Positions 63,597-64,000 of a DNA stretch of 64,000 nt are shown here, one piece after another. The stretch lies in the NCBI GenBank assembly GCA_904846265.1, contig CAJHAA010000002.1:62001-126000 (forward strand), written 5' to 3'. Source of the DNA: Psychrobacter immobilis (GTDB taxonomy: Bacteria; Pseudomonadota; Gammaproteobacteria; Pseudomonadales; Moraxellaceae). The stretch's first letter is position 1. Every line of letters begins with the position of its first letter. The position numbers and the translations under genes were made by a program. The notes beneath the pieces are model-generated. The model searched no databases, had not been told where the DNA came from, and saw nothing but the letters and a program-made list of their open reading frames with translations.

Positions 63597-63860
63597 ATGA
63601 ATAATCGTAAACGCGCTGGACTGATTACTGCTGTGCTTGGCATAATTGCCTTTATGACCATGTTTAACGCTGGCTCGCCGACACCTATCGTTAATTGGCC
63701 GGTTGAGACGTACATGGGTTTGGCATTTACGATTGGCTGGCTGAGTAATGTGCCTGTTTGGTTGGCCTATGTGCTGGCAGCGGTGGTGCTTATTTTGATC
63801 GTGGTCGGATTTTATAAAATCGGTAGTTGGGTTTATAGTTTAATGACGAAGCGTGGTTAG
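63597..63860 (+). CDS. Small hypothetical membrane protein
   Basis: An 87-residue protein with a basic start (NNRKRAG), a membrane segment at about residues 8-27 and a longer one at about 55-78 (VWLAYVLAAVVLILIVVGF); the middle (NWPVETYMGLAFTIGWLS) is also fairly hydrophobic. GAGG lies about nine bases before the ATG. The coding bias looks genuine and there is no competing frame. Family not recognised. Confidence 0.65.
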   Translation: MNNRKRAGLITAVLGIIAFMTMFNAGSPTPIVNWPVETYMGLAFTIGWLSNVPVWLAYVLAAVVLILIVVGFYKIGSWVYSLMTKRG

Positions 63861-63866
63861 ATTTTG

Positions 63867-63907
63867 CTAGGACGTGTCCTTATTTTAAAAATGAGGATAC
63901 GTCCTAG
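63867..63907. repeat. Dispersed palindromic repeat after the small membrane protein
   Basis: CTAGGACGTGTCCTTAT (63867-63883) and ATGAGGATACGTCCTAG (63891-63907) are nearly perfect complements around TTTAAAA. Same family as 49591-49637. It starts seven bases after a stop codon and lies between convergent genes, so it may act as a terminator. Confidence 0.75.
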
Positions 63908-63936
63908 ATAAATAGCAATTTGCAAAGTCTGATTAT

Positions 63937-64000
63937 TAAGACGCAATATGAAACTGCTCAAGCACCGACTGAATACCGCGCTCCTCAATCGTACCCGTGA
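63937..64000 (-). CDS. 3' end of an unidentified gene, cut by the window edge
   Basis: Reading leftward from the edge, an open frame ends TGTIEERGIQSVLEQFHIAS followed by two consecutive stop codons (TAATAA). Convergence with the small membrane protein and the palindrome between them supports a real gene end. About 20 residues are too few for a family call. Confidence 0.5.

Overview
The window is a chromosomal, almost entirely core-genome segment of a gammaproteobacterium of the Moraxellaceae, most probably Psychrobacter. This rests on protein flavour, on moderate GC content (low-to-mid 40s by eye), and on gene orders shared with Acinetobacter and Pseudomonas: ibaG-murA-hisG-hisD-hisC, pilMNOPQ-aroK-aroB-(SPOR-like)-gltB-gltD, and tRNA-Trp-secE-nusG-rplKAJL-rpoBC. 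The genus call is recognition by eye, not a database result. I see no prophage, insertion sequence with a transposase, CRISPR array, plasmid gene or defence island.

Layout. (1) 63-5321: a bifunctional NMN adenylyltransferase/Nudix protein, an alpha/beta hydrolase, a small membrane protein, the Fe-S carrier NfuA and the sulfhydrylase MetY. (2) 5476-9195: a PfkB-family kinase behind RsmI, divergent from YraN and a DolP-like BON lipoprotein; this is a reduced form of the enteric yraL-yraM-yraN-yraO-yraP neighbourhood. (3) 9473-20605: a secreted esterase-like hydrolase, IbaG, MurA, HisG, HisD and HisC, then PabB and FabB on the minus strand, and an EcsC-family protein. (4) 21064-39642: the translation and transcription block rpsL, rpsG, fusA, tuf, tRNA-Trp, secE, nusG, rplK, rplA, rplJ, rplL, rpoB, rpoC. 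(5) 39810-43302: a DUF6586-like protein, a miniature inverted-repeat element and PBP1A. (6) 43496-58977: type IV pilus assembly genes pilMNOPQ, shikimate genes aroK and aroB, a SPOR-like membrane protein and both glutamate synthase subunits. (7) 59140-64000: two tandem paralogous FUSC membrane proteins, an orphan polyamine-type binding lipoprotein, a small membrane protein and the 3' end of one more gene.

The genes serve protein synthesis, RNA synthesis, histidine, aromatic, folate, glutamate and methionine biosynthesis, cell-wall synthesis and pilus secretion. No previously undescribed multi-gene system is evident. The less ordinary material is mostly non-coding: several long perfect hairpins in the ribosomal-protein and rpo intergenic regions, a 141-bp MITE-like element, a dispersed palindromic repeat at gene ends, two short tandem-repeat arrays, unusually long leaders before rpoB and gltB, and a tandem FUSC duplication that carried its intergenic terminator with it.
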